A stretch of 64,000 nt of DNA from assembly GCF_002947535.1 (NCBI RefSeq), contig NZ_PUAP01000022.1, forward strand, positions 1 through 64,000, read 5' to 3'. Source of the stretch: Enterococcus mundtii (GTDB lineage: Bacteria; Bacillota; Bacilli; Lactobacillales; Enterococcaceae). A program made the position numbers and the translations under genes. Of the stretch, positions 1 through 7,206 are shown piece by piece. Each line of letters opens with the position of its first letter. Position 1 is the first letter of the stretch. The notes under the pieces are model-generated. The model searched no databases, was not told where the DNA came from, and saw only the letters and a program-made list of their open reading frames with translations.

Positions 1-29
1 ACAGGATTATGGACTTGACTGGAACGGAT

Positions 30-791
30 ATGGGTTTATTTGGTAAAAAAAATGAATTCGATATTGAAATTCTGAAAAAAAAAGCAGTGCAAAAAGAAGA
101 ATTTACAAAACAGGAATTTAAATTTTTTACAAAAGAAGTTGGAACATCACCTAGTGCGTACGCTTTGGACCAAAAATATCTAGATGGATCTAGGGAAAAA
201 AATAAATCTACCTCAGATAGAGAAAAGAGATTTTCTGCCTATTCTCCTACTGAGAAGGTAGGTAATTTAGTACATTTCGATGATATAAATAAAGTCTTAA
301 AGTTTCAAAATGGAATGTCTCTCAAACCAAACTCCGCTTTAGCATACGAAGATATAGTAGATTTTGAAATTATTGAAGACAATAATCAAGTTGTAAAGAG
401 TGGGTTAAGCACCGCTATAGGCGGAGGAGTAATTTTTGGCCCTGCAGGAGCTATTGCTGGCGCTGTCATCGGAAAAGGTAGAAAAGGAAAAGAATATGTT
501 GAAAAGTTACAAGTTATTTTAAAAATGAAAAATGGTCAAACAAAAACAATTAGTTTTATTTCTACAAAATCAAAAGTTAAATCTCTTACCTATAAAACTT
601 TAGAACCGCAATTCCGTGAAACTGTTCTTAAAATTGAATCTATCATTAAGCAAAATTTAGCATTATATGTAGAAACAGTATCACCTACTTCATCAACTGA
701 CGAAATAAGAAAATACAAAGAGTTATTAGACGATGGAATTCTTACTCAAGAGGAATTTGATCTGAAGAAAAAGAAATTATTAGGTATATAA
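30..791 (+). CDS. SHOCT-domain protein with glycine-zipper segment
   Basis: Function unknown. The protein (~253 aa) has a charged N-terminus, a middle part resembling a PH-like/bacterial membrane-sensing fold, a glycine-rich hydrophobic stretch near residues 130-150 (GGGVIFGPAGAIAGAVIG, glycine-zipper-like), and a C-terminal SHOCT motif (IRKYKELLDDGILTQEEF). SHOCT ends are short oligomerisation motifs common on prophage and mobile-element proteins. An in-frame ATG lies at 9, but the ATG at 30 follows GGAACGG and begins MGLFGKK, the better start. A terminator follows at 802. It runs opposite to the late phage genes, so it is either a moron or flanking DNA. SHOCT assignment is confident; the role is not. 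Confidence 0.65.
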   Translation: MGLFGKKNEFDIEILKKKAVQKEEFTKQEFKFFTKEVGTSPSAYALDQKYLDGSREKNKSTSDREKRFSAYSPTEKVGNLVHFDDINKVLKFQNGMSLKPNSALAYEDIVDFEIIEDNNQVVKSGLSTAIGGGVIFGPAGAIAGAVIGKGRKGKEYVEKLQVILKMKNGQTKTISFISTKSKVKSLTYKTLEPQFRETVLKIESIIKQNLALYVETVSPTSSTDEIRKYKELLDDGILTQEEFDLKKKKLLGI

Positions 792-801
792 AAATTGATA
801 A

Positions 802-826
802 AGTCTGCACAGCAGGCTTTTTTCTT
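802..826 (+). terminator. intrinsic terminator after the SHOCT gene
   Basis: A 7-bp stem (AGTCTGC / GCAGGCT, one G-T pair) with a 3-nt loop is followed by TTTTTTCTTT. It separates the first gene from the LexA-box promoter that follows. Confidence 0.7.
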
Positions 827-840
827 TACCTTCTGTTCGC

Positions 841-869
841 TTTACAAAAAGAACGTAAGTTCGTAAAAT
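841..869 (+). promoter_or_regulatory. Sigma-A promoter with LexA (SOS) box in its spacer
   Basis: -35 TTTACA (841-846), 17-bp spacer and -10 TAAAAT (864-869). The spacer contains GAAC-GTAA-GTTC (851-862) followed by G, which matches 13 of 14 positions of the symmetric Gram-positive LexA box CGAACATATGTTCG when the central four are left free. The position between -35 and -10 is where LexA would block polymerase. The downstream gene at 888 is therefore predicted to be DNA-damage inducible. Confidence 0.7.
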
Positions 870-887
870 CGAACAAGGGGGAGAGAA

Positions 888-1193
888 ATGATAATCCATA
901 AAGAGGTAATGTTGTGGTTCTTTCATGATCCAAAGAAAAAATTCGAAAAAGAACTATATAAATACTGGAATTCCGAAATTGATTTCAAACTTGTAGAAAA
1001 TAAGCTGTTAATCCACTTATACGAATCAAATAAAAACTATTTTATGCTACCTGCTTCTAAGACGAAAAATAATATGAAAGTATATTTTTTATTCGATATT
1101 GTCACAGATGTTCCTAATACAAAATTGCAGCATCAAAGGTATGATTTTAAGAAACGTTTGTTTTTAAATCCTGAGCTGGTCGAGTTGGCATGA
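888..1193 (+). CDS. hypothetical protein under a predicted SOS promoter
   Basis: 101 aa, not recognised. It starts at an ATG 5 nt after a strong GGGGGAG ribosome site. The protein is basic and rich in aromatic and charged residues, with no signal peptide and no clear membrane segment. It is transcribed from the LexA-box promoter at 841-869, so a damage-response role (prophage induction, repair or a toxin) is an inference from regulation only. No partner gene follows on the same strand. Confidence 0.6.
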   Translation: MIIHKEVMLWFFHDPKKKFEKELYKYWNSEIDFKLVENKLLIHLYESNKNYFMLPASKTKNNMKVYFLFDIVTDVPNTKLQHQRYDFKKRLFLNPELVELA

Positions 1194-1425
1194 GTAGCTG
1201 CCTGTTCAATTAAAAAAACACCCACTCGAAAAGAGCAGGCTAACTTAGGATAAAGAATGTTCTGAATGTGGATACTTAAACTTTACTATCATTTTAATTT
1301 AGATTCAAATAAAATTTTCTTTTATGTACTCCGCTCCAAAGAGCGGTTTGTGAAAAAGCATTGTTGTTAGGTTGATACAATAAGGTTACTATCTTTTAAT
1401 CAATTATTCAACTTATATAATCATT

Positions 1426-1522
1426 TTGTTGTCTAAATTACGTATGTTATAATTAATAAAGAGAGTATCGATATGCACGCTGTAGACTTCCCCAAAAGTT
1501 TTAGCCATCGATACTCTCTTTT
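1426..1522 (+). ncRNA. candidate ~63-nt small RNA with its promoter
   Basis: A good promoter (TTGTTG at 1426, 16-bp spacer, TATAAT at 1448-1453) is followed after 6-7 nt by a 12-bp perfect stem (GAGAGTATCGAT at 1461-1472 with ATCGATACTCTC at 1507-1518), a 34-nt loop and TTTT. The predicted product is ~63 nt, ending at its own terminator hairpin. The size, and a hairpin that could terminate either strand, resemble RNA II antitoxins of Fst/par-type loci, but no Fst-like ORF is present. The RNA is antisense to a 30-codon ORF on the other strand (1433-1525). Confidence 0.5.
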
Positions 1523-1525
1523 CAT
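1433..1525 (-). CDS. possible 30-aa hydrophobic peptide (antisense to the small RNA)
   Basis: An ATG at 1525, 7 nt after TGTAGG, opens a 30-codon frame. The peptide has a basic N-terminus (MKREYRWLK) and a hydrophobic C-terminal half rich in Ile and Leu, the general shape of type I toxin peptides. It lies entirely opposite the predicted plus-strand RNA. Because the stem of the RNA hairpin forces part of its codons, the frame may be accidental. No promoter was identified for it. Confidence 0.22.
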   Translation of the reverse strand: MKREYRWLKLLGKSTACISILSLLIITYVI

Positions 1526-1604
1526 AATTATGCCTACAATTAGTTTAAGGTTAACCTAATGTTAATGCAAGCGTTTTGTTTTTATGTTTTTAAGATTTTT
1601 CTAT

Positions 1605-1633
1605 AAAAAAAAAGACCCACTCCGGAGAGTGGG
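1605..1633 (-). terminator. intrinsic terminator, minus strand
   Basis: A perfect 7-bp stem CCCACTC / GAGTGGG with a 4-nt loop is followed on the minus strand by a run of T. It is probably a second terminator behind the accessory cassette that ends at 1838. Confidence 0.7.
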
Positions 1634-1801
1634 CGGGTATTAAAAAACGAATTCTTAGTATTGAGGATAACTTAAGGTTACTATGATTTTATTTATTGTT
1701 CAAGTCATGAGCTTTTTTGTAGTCAGTAAAATGTTCATTCTTTTATCAATTCTAAGATTACACTTGATTATCTAGAGGAGTTAGCAAAGTTAATTGAAAA
1801 A

Positions 1802-1836
1802 CAAAAAAGACCTCGTCTAAGGATAACTGGCTGAGG
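1802..1836 (-). terminator. probable terminator of the 1838-3074 cassette
   Basis: A short CCTC/GAGG stem and TTTTTT on the minus strand lie directly after the stop codon of the last cassette gene. The stem is weak; the stronger hairpin at 1605 is a backup. Confidence 0.45.
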
Positions 1837-1837
1837 A

Positions 1838-2116
1838 TTATTTTTTTGTTTCCTCTTCTATGACAACTTTTTCACTTTTAAAAACATACTGTATCGATTT
1901 ATACATGACATATAATACAAATAGAACAATAACAGTTGTTAAGAAATTTTTATAGAATCCATTCTCAATATCATTTAACAACTGAAGAAGAAAAGTTCCT
2001 CCTAAAATCAAAATAACTACAACAAATACAGTAGTGCTTTTAAATTTTTTGATTTGCTCTATCCCATGCCTAACCAGTGTATCTTTTGCTTCTTTAATTT
2101 GTTTTTCTTCAGCCAT
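1838..2116 (-). CDS. small membrane protein, last gene of accessory cassette
   Basis: 92 aa, not recognised. A charged N-terminal helix (~1-25) is followed by two hydrophobic segments near residues 28-45 and 60-75 and a charged C-terminus. It starts at an ATG after GAAGG with 7-nt spacing and overlaps the preceding gene by 8 nt, so the two are translationally coupled. The cassette lies just beyond the endolysin, at the edge of the phage late genes where lysogenic-conversion and defence genes commonly sit. An effector role at the membrane is an inference. Confidence 0.55.
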   Translation of the reverse strand: MAEEKQIKEAKDTLVRHGIEQIKKFKSTTVFVVVILILGGTFLLQLLNDIENGFYKNFLTTVIVLFVLYVMYKSIQYVFKSEKVVIEEETKK

Positions 2117-2657
2117 TTACATACCTTCTTAACTTAGGCACTAATGTAGAAAAACCAAAAAAAGAGGCCGGTACAGAAAGCTGAAATGAAATATTTGAAA
2201 ATAAGGGAGCGATTAGTATCAATACTCCCATAGCTATTCCAACATAGAATAAACTATTTTCAATTTGCTGAATTTTTTTTATTTCAGTAATCATTTCAGA
2301 ATTCACATCCTTATTTTCTTTGACATTATCAACAACGAAATTTAAATATCCCGGATTCGCTAAAGATTTAGTATTTATCTTGGTTACTTGATTTACATTT
2401 GTAGAGCCGTAACTTTCGTTTAAAATAATTTTTTTTTGATAATCATTCGATACTACTTTGGGATTATTATTAGAAGTACAATTAAAGCTCAAAACAACTA
2501 GTCCAACTGCAACATATTTACTGATTTCTGTATGTTTTTTTTTGTTATAATTTATTGATTTTTCGTTGCTGTTTTCAAAAATAGAAATTTTGGGACTAAT
2601 AATCTCAGAATTTTTTTCATCATAATCTAACTTAGTAATATTAGTCAATGTATTCAT
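2109..2657 (-). CDS. membrane protein of accessory cassette
   Basis: 182 aa, not recognised. A polar N-terminal ~48 residues precedes a hydrophobic segment (near 49-60), a polar central part of ~75 residues, and two adjacent hydrophobic segments near 138-158 and 162-172 before a basic C-terminus. The ATG at 2657 was preferred; a TTG lies one codon upstream. It follows the DUF6941-like gene by 3 nt and overlaps the next gene, so the three form one operon. Nothing catalytic is visible. Confidence 0.55.
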   Translation of the reverse strand: MNTLTNITKLDYDEKNSEIISPKISIFENSNEKSINYNKKKHTEISKYVAVGLVVLSFNCTSNNNPKVVSNDYQKKIILNESYGSTNVNQVTKINTKSLANPGYLNFVVDNVKENKDVNSEMITEIKKIQQIENSLFYVGIAMGVLILIAPLFSNISFQLSVPASFFGFSTLVPKLRRYVNG

Positions 2658-2660
2658 CAA

Positions 2661-3074
2661 TTACATTTCCTCTAGAACATAAACTGCAAATTCTTGCGAA
2701 ATTACTTCATCGTTTAGTGTCACTTCAATCTTGTGTAATCCCTCATGCCTAAATCTAAAATTCCTCATATCAAAATTGAGATTCATATTATAATTAATCA
2801 TTTGTTCTTCGGAAATAGCAGTTGTAATATCTTGATAAAAGAGTATTCTTTTATTAGGATCACTTTCTGATTTATCTAGAATTTTTACAGTTAATTTGTT
2901 AATTTTTACGCCTTTATAACCAGTTAGCAATATAGTTATTGTAAAGCTATAAAGTGTAGGGATACCAGGCACACCAACTCCTAATGACGGATTAATAAGG
3001 ACTCCACGATGTCCTTCATTTTCATTTGGAGCTTGAAATTCATCTGAAATAATTATCTGCGCAATTTTATTCAT
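2661..3074 (-). CDS. DUF6941-like protein, first gene of accessory cassette
   Basis: 137 aa. The N-terminus (MNKIAQIIISDEFQ) and the beta-rich pattern resemble DUF6941 proteins, small predicted beta-sandwich proteins of unknown function. I recall this rather than having searched it. The start is placed at the ATG at 3074 after GGATGG. A TTG at 3095 and an ATG at 3083 are in frame upstream. The start lies 25 nt from a 30-bp perfect palindrome and ~85 nt from a good promoter. Followed by two membrane-protein genes. Confidence 0.55.
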   Translation of the reverse strand: MNKIAQIIISDEFQAPNENEGHRGVLINPSLGVGVPGIPTLYSFTITILLTGYKGVKINKLTVKILDKSESDPNKRILFYQDITTAISEEQMINYNMNLNFDMRNFRFRHEGLHKIEVTLNDEVISQEFAVYVLEEM

Positions 3075-3098
3075 ATAGCCCATCCATTCTTTCAATAA

Positions 3099-3128
3099 TA
3101 CTCTCTATAAAGTACTTTATAGAGAGTA
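3099..3128. promoter_or_regulatory. 30-bp perfect palindrome before the accessory cassette
   Basis: TACTCTCTATAAAGT followed directly by its exact reverse complement, with no loop. No T-run follows on either strand, so it does not look like a terminator. It lies in the 5' leader of the cassette, downstream of the promoter at 3161-3189, and could be an operator for a dimeric repressor or a hairpin that controls translation. Confidence 0.6.
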
Positions 3129-3160
3129 AATTTTCATATCATAAACTTGCTTGTAATACA

Positions 3161-3189
3161 AATATATCATCTAAAATAGAGTTTTACAA
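3161..3189 (-). promoter_or_regulatory. promoter of the accessory cassette
   Basis: On the minus strand TTGTAA, a 17-bp spacer and TATATT. It fires towards the 2661-3074 gene and makes the cassette independent of the phage late promoter, as expected for genes expressed in the lysogen. Confidence 0.5.
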
Positions 3190-3222
3190 TATAAAAGCTA
3201 CATAATAAATTGTTTAATACCT

Positions 3223-3247
3223 CCTCTCGTAATGAGAGGCTTTTTTT
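3223..3247 (+). terminator. plus-strand intrinsic terminator facing the late operon
   Basis: CCTCTC / GAGAGG stem with a 5-nt loop followed by CTTTTTTT on the plus strand. All nearby genes are on the minus strand, so it would stop antisense transcription from running into the endolysin gene. Confidence 0.55.
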
Positions 3248-4238
3248 ATCTCTTAGGAATCGTCAAAACATACTCAGGAAAACGAATATCAACTGTTTGT
3301 CCATTGATCGTATTTCCGTTCGGATCGTTTGTGCGTCGTAACATCGGAAAGACTCTTTTCCCTGCAAATTTACGAATATCCAATGTGCCATCCAAACCAA
3401 ATCGTAGGCCACTAGGTAATCCATAGGCTGCATTCACATCATCTCTGATAATACCGGCTGACCGACAACGACCAATTTCGACATCCGGATTGTCTGCATC
3501 CATCCAGAAGACATATCCTTGATTTAAATGAGCTGCACCGTTGATTGGCACTAACCAAGCACCAATTCGAAAAATACCAAGAGATAGCTCATTAAACACT
3601 TCTAGCTTACCTACATAATTACCAACGGTTTTTGGTGGGCTCCCTAAGATAATTTGATCATGTGTCTGTGGTGTCGCTTGAATACTACCACTTCCGCTTG
3701 TGTTGTAGCCAAGCACATTCATCACCGCATGAATTGCTTGGTCCATGTTCTGATCTAATCGGCGCATGTCATTTGCATTATCGATAAAGCACCACTCAAT
3801 TAATAGCACATTTACACCGCTGTTCGTGTTTCTATGAACGAATAAGCTAGTTGTTGCTTTCGCTCCTCTATCCACAATACCCAGCGCCTTAGCAATTGCA
3901 GCGGATACTTCTGCGGCTTTCTTGCGGGCTTCTTCATTTCCTGCCCAGTACCACACTTCTGCACCTGTCGCTTGTCCATTGAATGCATTCAGATGGTTCG
4001 TGATTGCCCAACCACCGCCAGCTGAATTCATCGCATTTACTTGGTTCTGTAAATTCTGATTTACTGTAGTTGCTGACTGATCGCTTGTATTCGCTACTGA
4101 AGCGATAGCCTGCATTTTCTGTGTAATCGTACGAACTACATCCGCTTCACGTCTACCATTTCCAACTGCTCCTGGGTCCATCCAGTTGTTCCCGCTTTGC
4201 CGTCCGCCATGACCGCCACCATTTGATCGAATTGTCAT
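3246..4238 (-). CDS. endolysin, N-acetylmuramoyl-L-alanine amidase (Amidase_3)
   Basis: 330 aa. It cuts the amide bond between N-acetylmuramate and L-alanine of peptidoglycan to release progeny phage. The Amidase_3 zinc site is visible: His in GGGHGG (~residue 10), Glu in GRREAD (~31), His in ITNHLNAF (~82), and the catalytic Glu in LLIEWCF (~145). The C-terminal ~120 residues form a separate, probably wall-binding, domain. An upstream ATG (4268) is in frame, but the ATG at 4238 follows GGTGG and overlaps the previous stop (TAATG). It lies after the holin and an 84-aa gene in the lysis cassette. Confidence 0.92.
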   Translation of the reverse strand: MTIRSNGGGHGGRQSGNNWMDPGAVGNGRREADVVRTITQKMQAIASVANTSDQSATTVNQNLQNQVNAMNSAGGGWAITNHLNAFNGQATGAEVWYWAGNEEARKKAAEVSAAIAKALGIVDRGAKATTSLFVHRNTNSGVNVLLIEWCFIDNANDMRRLDQNMDQAIHAVMNVLGYNTSGSGSIQATPQTHDQIILGSPPKTVGNYVGKLEVFNELSLGIFRIGAWLVPINGAAHLNQGYVFWMDADNPDVEIGRCRSAGIIRDDVNAAYGLPSGLRFGLDGTLDIRKFAGKRVFPMLRRTNDPNGNTINGQTVDIRFPEYVLTIPKR

Positions 4239-4492
4239 TATTTGCCACCTCTTCCTGTGTAGAACCAATCCAACATACTTTCATTTGGATTGTCTGTTTT
4301 TTCTCGGTCCTTTTGTTCGAAAACAAATTTTTCATCTTTATTAGTTTTAGTAAATTCTGCTGGAACAATAAATACTGGTTCAGCAGAATGGTTTAATGTA
4401 TGCGCTGCATCCTCCACTACTGTCTCGTCATTTTGGATTTCTGGTTTAGCTACTTCGTTATAGTCAGTAAGAAATTTTTCTTTATTCCGCAT
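4238..4492 (-). CDS. hypothetical lysis-cassette protein
   Basis: 84 aa, acidic N-terminal two thirds, no membrane segment. It starts at an ATG after GGGGGAG, overlaps the holin end by 11 nt and its stop overlaps the endolysin start. Position between holin and endolysin suggests a role in lysis timing or simply a spacer gene. Not recognised. Confidence 0.6.
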   Translation of the reverse strand: MRNKEKFLTDYNEVAKPEIQNDETVVEDAAHTLNHSAEPVFIVPAEFTKTNKDEKFVFEQKDREKTDNPNESMLDWFYTGRGGK

Positions 4493-4901
4493 CCTTTTCT
4501 CCCCCTAAATTATGTTTTTTACTTTCTTGCTTTTCTGTAGAGTCTTTCAACTTGCTAAATCGATCTTTTACAAAATCCGGCACATAAACGCCTAATTGTC
4601 CCAAATTTTCAATGACAGATATCCCATAAACCGCTATATAGGATAAAACAAATGCTGTGGCGACACCTTCAAAATTCATAATTTTTAAATAAGGATAAGT
4701 AATCAACACAAGAGCCACAACTAACAAATGTTTCACTACCCCCATTAACCCCTTTGTACTATTCGCTTCTTTTCCGGCAATTCCTTTACAAATACCTGTA
4801 ATAATATCTGCAATAACAATCCAGACAAAAATTTGAATATAGACATTGCTGACTAAATTTTTAAACTCTGACAACAAAACTAAATTATCAATAATCACCA
4901 T
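4482..4901 (-). CDS. phage holin (toxin secretion/phage lysis holin family)
   Basis: 139 aa membrane protein that would permeabilise the cytoplasmic membrane and release the endolysin. The sequence ADIITGICKGIAGKEANSTKG followed by hydrophobic helices and a polar C-terminal tail fits the Phage_holin_4 (Cph1/TcdE-like) family. The start is placed at 4901 (MVIIDN) after AGAAGGGTGG rather than the in-frame ATG at 4943. It precedes the endolysin module. Confidence 0.85.
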   Translation of the reverse strand: MVIIDNLVLLSEFKNLVSNVYIQIFVWIVIADIITGICKGIAGKEANSTKGLMGVVKHLLVVALVLITYPYLKIMNFEGVATAFVLSYIAVYGISVIENLGQLGVYVPDFVKDRFSKLKDSTEKQESKKHNLGGEKDAE

Positions 4902-4932
4902 GTTTCCACCCTTCTCTCTATTTGTTGAACAC

Positions 4933-4959
4933 AAAAAGCGCACCCCTTTTGAGCGCGCC
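4933..4959 (-). terminator. terminator between baseplate and lysis genes
   Basis: On the minus strand GCGCGC pairs with GTGCGC across a 9-nt loop, followed by TTTTTGTG. It would reduce or separate lysis-gene transcription from the tail operon. Confidence 0.6.
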
Positions 4960-4976
4960 TAGTTAATCATATAAAA

Positions 4977-7196
4977 TCAATTTTCCTCTACCTTACTATT
5001 TGTTGTTGGTGCTGGCGCAAAGACTAGCGCAAAGCCCCTGACTGCTAATCTTTTGACAGGTGTAGTCGGTGAATCGATAAACCGGACAATTGGTTGTCGA
5101 GCATCATCGAAATTATTCGACACTGTAATATGATAAGCTCCAAATCCGCCATCTGTATAATCCGGTAAGCATGAGCCACCAATCCAAATGTATCCGCCGA
5201 AAATATTCGGAACATCTGGATAAGTGAAACCCGTATGACCATCATTTCCAACGCGAATTGTACTTTCTCTGCCCCAACCAGAGGGATTTGAAAAGCCCAA
5301 CGTCTCCCAAGTTAGCCATACGCAACCGCCTAAATACACTGCACCATGATTATTATATTTGTCAGTGGTTACTGCCTCTGCATATTCAACTCCCACATTG
5401 ATTCCATTCGAAAGCAAGCCACCATTAAATTTTTTCAATGCCGAAACTGTTTGAGGAGTGGTTAAATCCATTAAACTTGTCGATGCTTCAGTTTTTGTCA
5501 GAAATAATTTCTCTTGCTCTTTCTCGCTTTTCTCAATCTGATCTGCCGTACGTCTCTCAATGTATTCCTCAGTGATATCCCAGCTGTAATCGTTTGGATT
5601 ATTACTATCTTTAATCCCCTCACCAAAGTATCTATGCTCAGAAATATTCGGAGTGGCTATATCACCTTTTTCTATTTTTAATGAGTCAATCGTTACTTGC
5701 CCCATTGTTGCTTGAGGAAATTGATAAATTTGTAACGTGCTAGGTGAAGCACTCCCATTCAAGTTAGCAGATGTTGGCGTGAAAGTGAGTCTCCATGTAT
5801 CTGCTAAACCTTCAACTATCTCCATATCTCCAATGTTAGAGGTATTATTCGGACCAGTCGTATATACTCTAAATGATTGTGTGCCTGGCTTTCTCCCTTT
5901 CAAAGTTAAGGTATATGTTTGGTTAGCAATAAATGGTTCAATCATTTCAGCAGAATAAACTAAATACTGTCGGCTGCTTATCGGGAAAGCTTGTTCTTTA
6001 TTTGCTAAATTTTCATTCAATGGAAGCTTTGAGATCTGATAAGGTTTAACAAGTAGGTTCGGTTGATACGGTGTAGCATCTGCACCTTCTTCTATTTTTA
6101 GCTTTCTTATTTTAAGTGTTCCTGTTGGGATTGTCGTGTTACTTACCGTTTGCCAAGTAAAATATAATACTTTAGGCTCACGGCCTTGATAATCTATAGT
6201 TGAAGTCCCTTTTACCATAACCCATGTATTTCTAGGCACATCACGTGGTAATCGTGAAGTTTGTATAAGAACTTGTCCACCATCTGTATAAGCATAGTTA
6301 GCAAAAACTTGTGTAACATCTCCTGTATAATCAGCCCCCACATACATTTCGCAACTCATCGTATATTGTGTTTTATCCTTTAAGTACACACTTGTTTCCG
6401 GATTAGTATTCCATTTGACTAATCTTCCACTACCGTCCATTACAACGGTATATTCACCATTCTCATATGTTAGCGCACCACCTTCCCCCCACTTAAACGT
6501 ATCTGAGTCAGCAATAGCTATGTTAGGGTTGCCGCTAAAATCATACATAAAAAAATCAATGCTGTTCGAATACATCCTTTTGAATCTTCCGAGATTCTCG
6601 ACTTGTTGACTTGCTTCATTCACTTTGTCGACAAGTTTTTCTACTTCTTCATTCATAGTAACTATTTGTTCATTGGCATGATCAACAACTTCTTTCACGT
6701 CTCCAAGTAGTTCTTCAATCACACCTGCCGATTCTGCTTTCACTTGTTCAAGTAACTGTTGGAAGTCCTTGAAATAGTATTCGCCGTTTAATTGAATATC
6801 CCAATCGATTACTGACTTTTCTATAGTAAATGTAAATGCTAAATTATCTGTATGGCTACCATCAGGGAAATCAATATAAATATTCGCATCCACTTTTCCT
6901 TCATACGAAAGTAGCATGTCGGGGATTGGATATTTTACAATTCCTTCTAGATAACTTTCAGTTATGATTTGATGATCAAAAATAGGAAATTCCTTTTTCT
7001 CATCCCCAGAATAAATGAACATCAACAGACGAACCGTTGCTCCAAATAAATCAGTTGGACGACCATCTTGATCTTTGATTTGAAATTGTAATAAACCAGC
7101 ATTTTTATCATAAGACTGAAAAGTAAAGTAAGTGATTTCTGTTGCTCGACTGACTGGTTTTGTAGGTACAACAATTTCTCCTTTTTTTCTCGCCAT
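4977..7196 (-). CDS. BppU-type baseplate/receptor-binding protein with two carbohydrate-binding-like domains
   Basis: 739 aa. The N-terminal ~150 residues match the BppU baseplate domain that anchors receptor-binding proteins on Gram-positive siphoviruses. A coiled coil follows (~160-210). Two ~130-residue beta-domains then each end with the same signature (LKIEEGADATPYQPN and LKIEKGDIATPNISE), typical of phage carbohydrate-binding modules. The C-terminal ~170 residues form another domain, probably the host-contacting head. The start at 7196 (MARKKGEI) follows AGGAGGG; an upstream in-frame ATG lies inside the preceding gene. It is probably the main adhesin for a wall polysaccharide. Confidence 0.75.
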   Translation of the reverse strand: MARKKGEIVVPTKPVSRATEITYFTFQSYDKNAGLLQFQIKDQDGRPTDLFGATVRLLMFIYSGDEKKEFPIFDHQIITESYLEGIVKYPIPDMLLSYEGKVDANIYIDFPDGSHTDNLAFTFTIEKSVIDWDIQLNGEYYFKDFQQLLEQVKAESAGVIEELLGDVKEVVDHANEQIVTMNEEVEKLVDKVNEASQQVENLGRFKRMYSNSIDFFMYDFSGNPNIAIADSDTFKWGEGGALTYENGEYTVVMDGSGRLVKWNTNPETSVYLKDKTQYTMSCEMYVGADYTGDVTQVFANYAYTDGGQVLIQTSRLPRDVPRNTWVMVKGTSTIDYQGREPKVLYFTWQTVSNTTIPTGTLKIRKLKIEEGADATPYQPNLLVKPYQISKLPLNENLANKEQAFPISSRQYLVYSAEMIEPFIANQTYTLTLKGRKPGTQSFRVYTTGPNNTSNIGDMEIVEGLADTWRLTFTPTSANLNGSASPSTLQIYQFPQATMGQVTIDSLKIEKGDIATPNISEHRYFGEGIKDSNNPNDYSWDITEEYIERRTADQIEKSEKEQEKLFLTKTEASTSLMDLTTPQTVSALKKFNGGLLSNGINVGVEYAEAVTTDKYNNHGAVYLGGCVWLTWETLGFSNPSGWGRESTIRVGNDGHTGFTYPDVPNIFGGYIWIGGSCLPDYTDGGFGAYHITVSNNFDDARQPIVRFIDSPTTPVKRLAVRGFALVFAPAPTTNSKVEEN

Positions 7197-7206
7197 TTTA
7201 TCCCTC

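Noticed and set aside
1259-1363. 34-codon plus-strand ORF beginning MWILKLYYHF
   Set aside because: No ribosome site, crosses a hairpin (CCGCTC/GAGCGG), and does not resemble Fst or other small toxins.
1536-1561. TTAACCTTAA shared by the left region and the sequence before sufB, as an attachment core
   Set aside because: Only 10 bp, palindromic-like, and in the wrong orientation for a direct att repeat.
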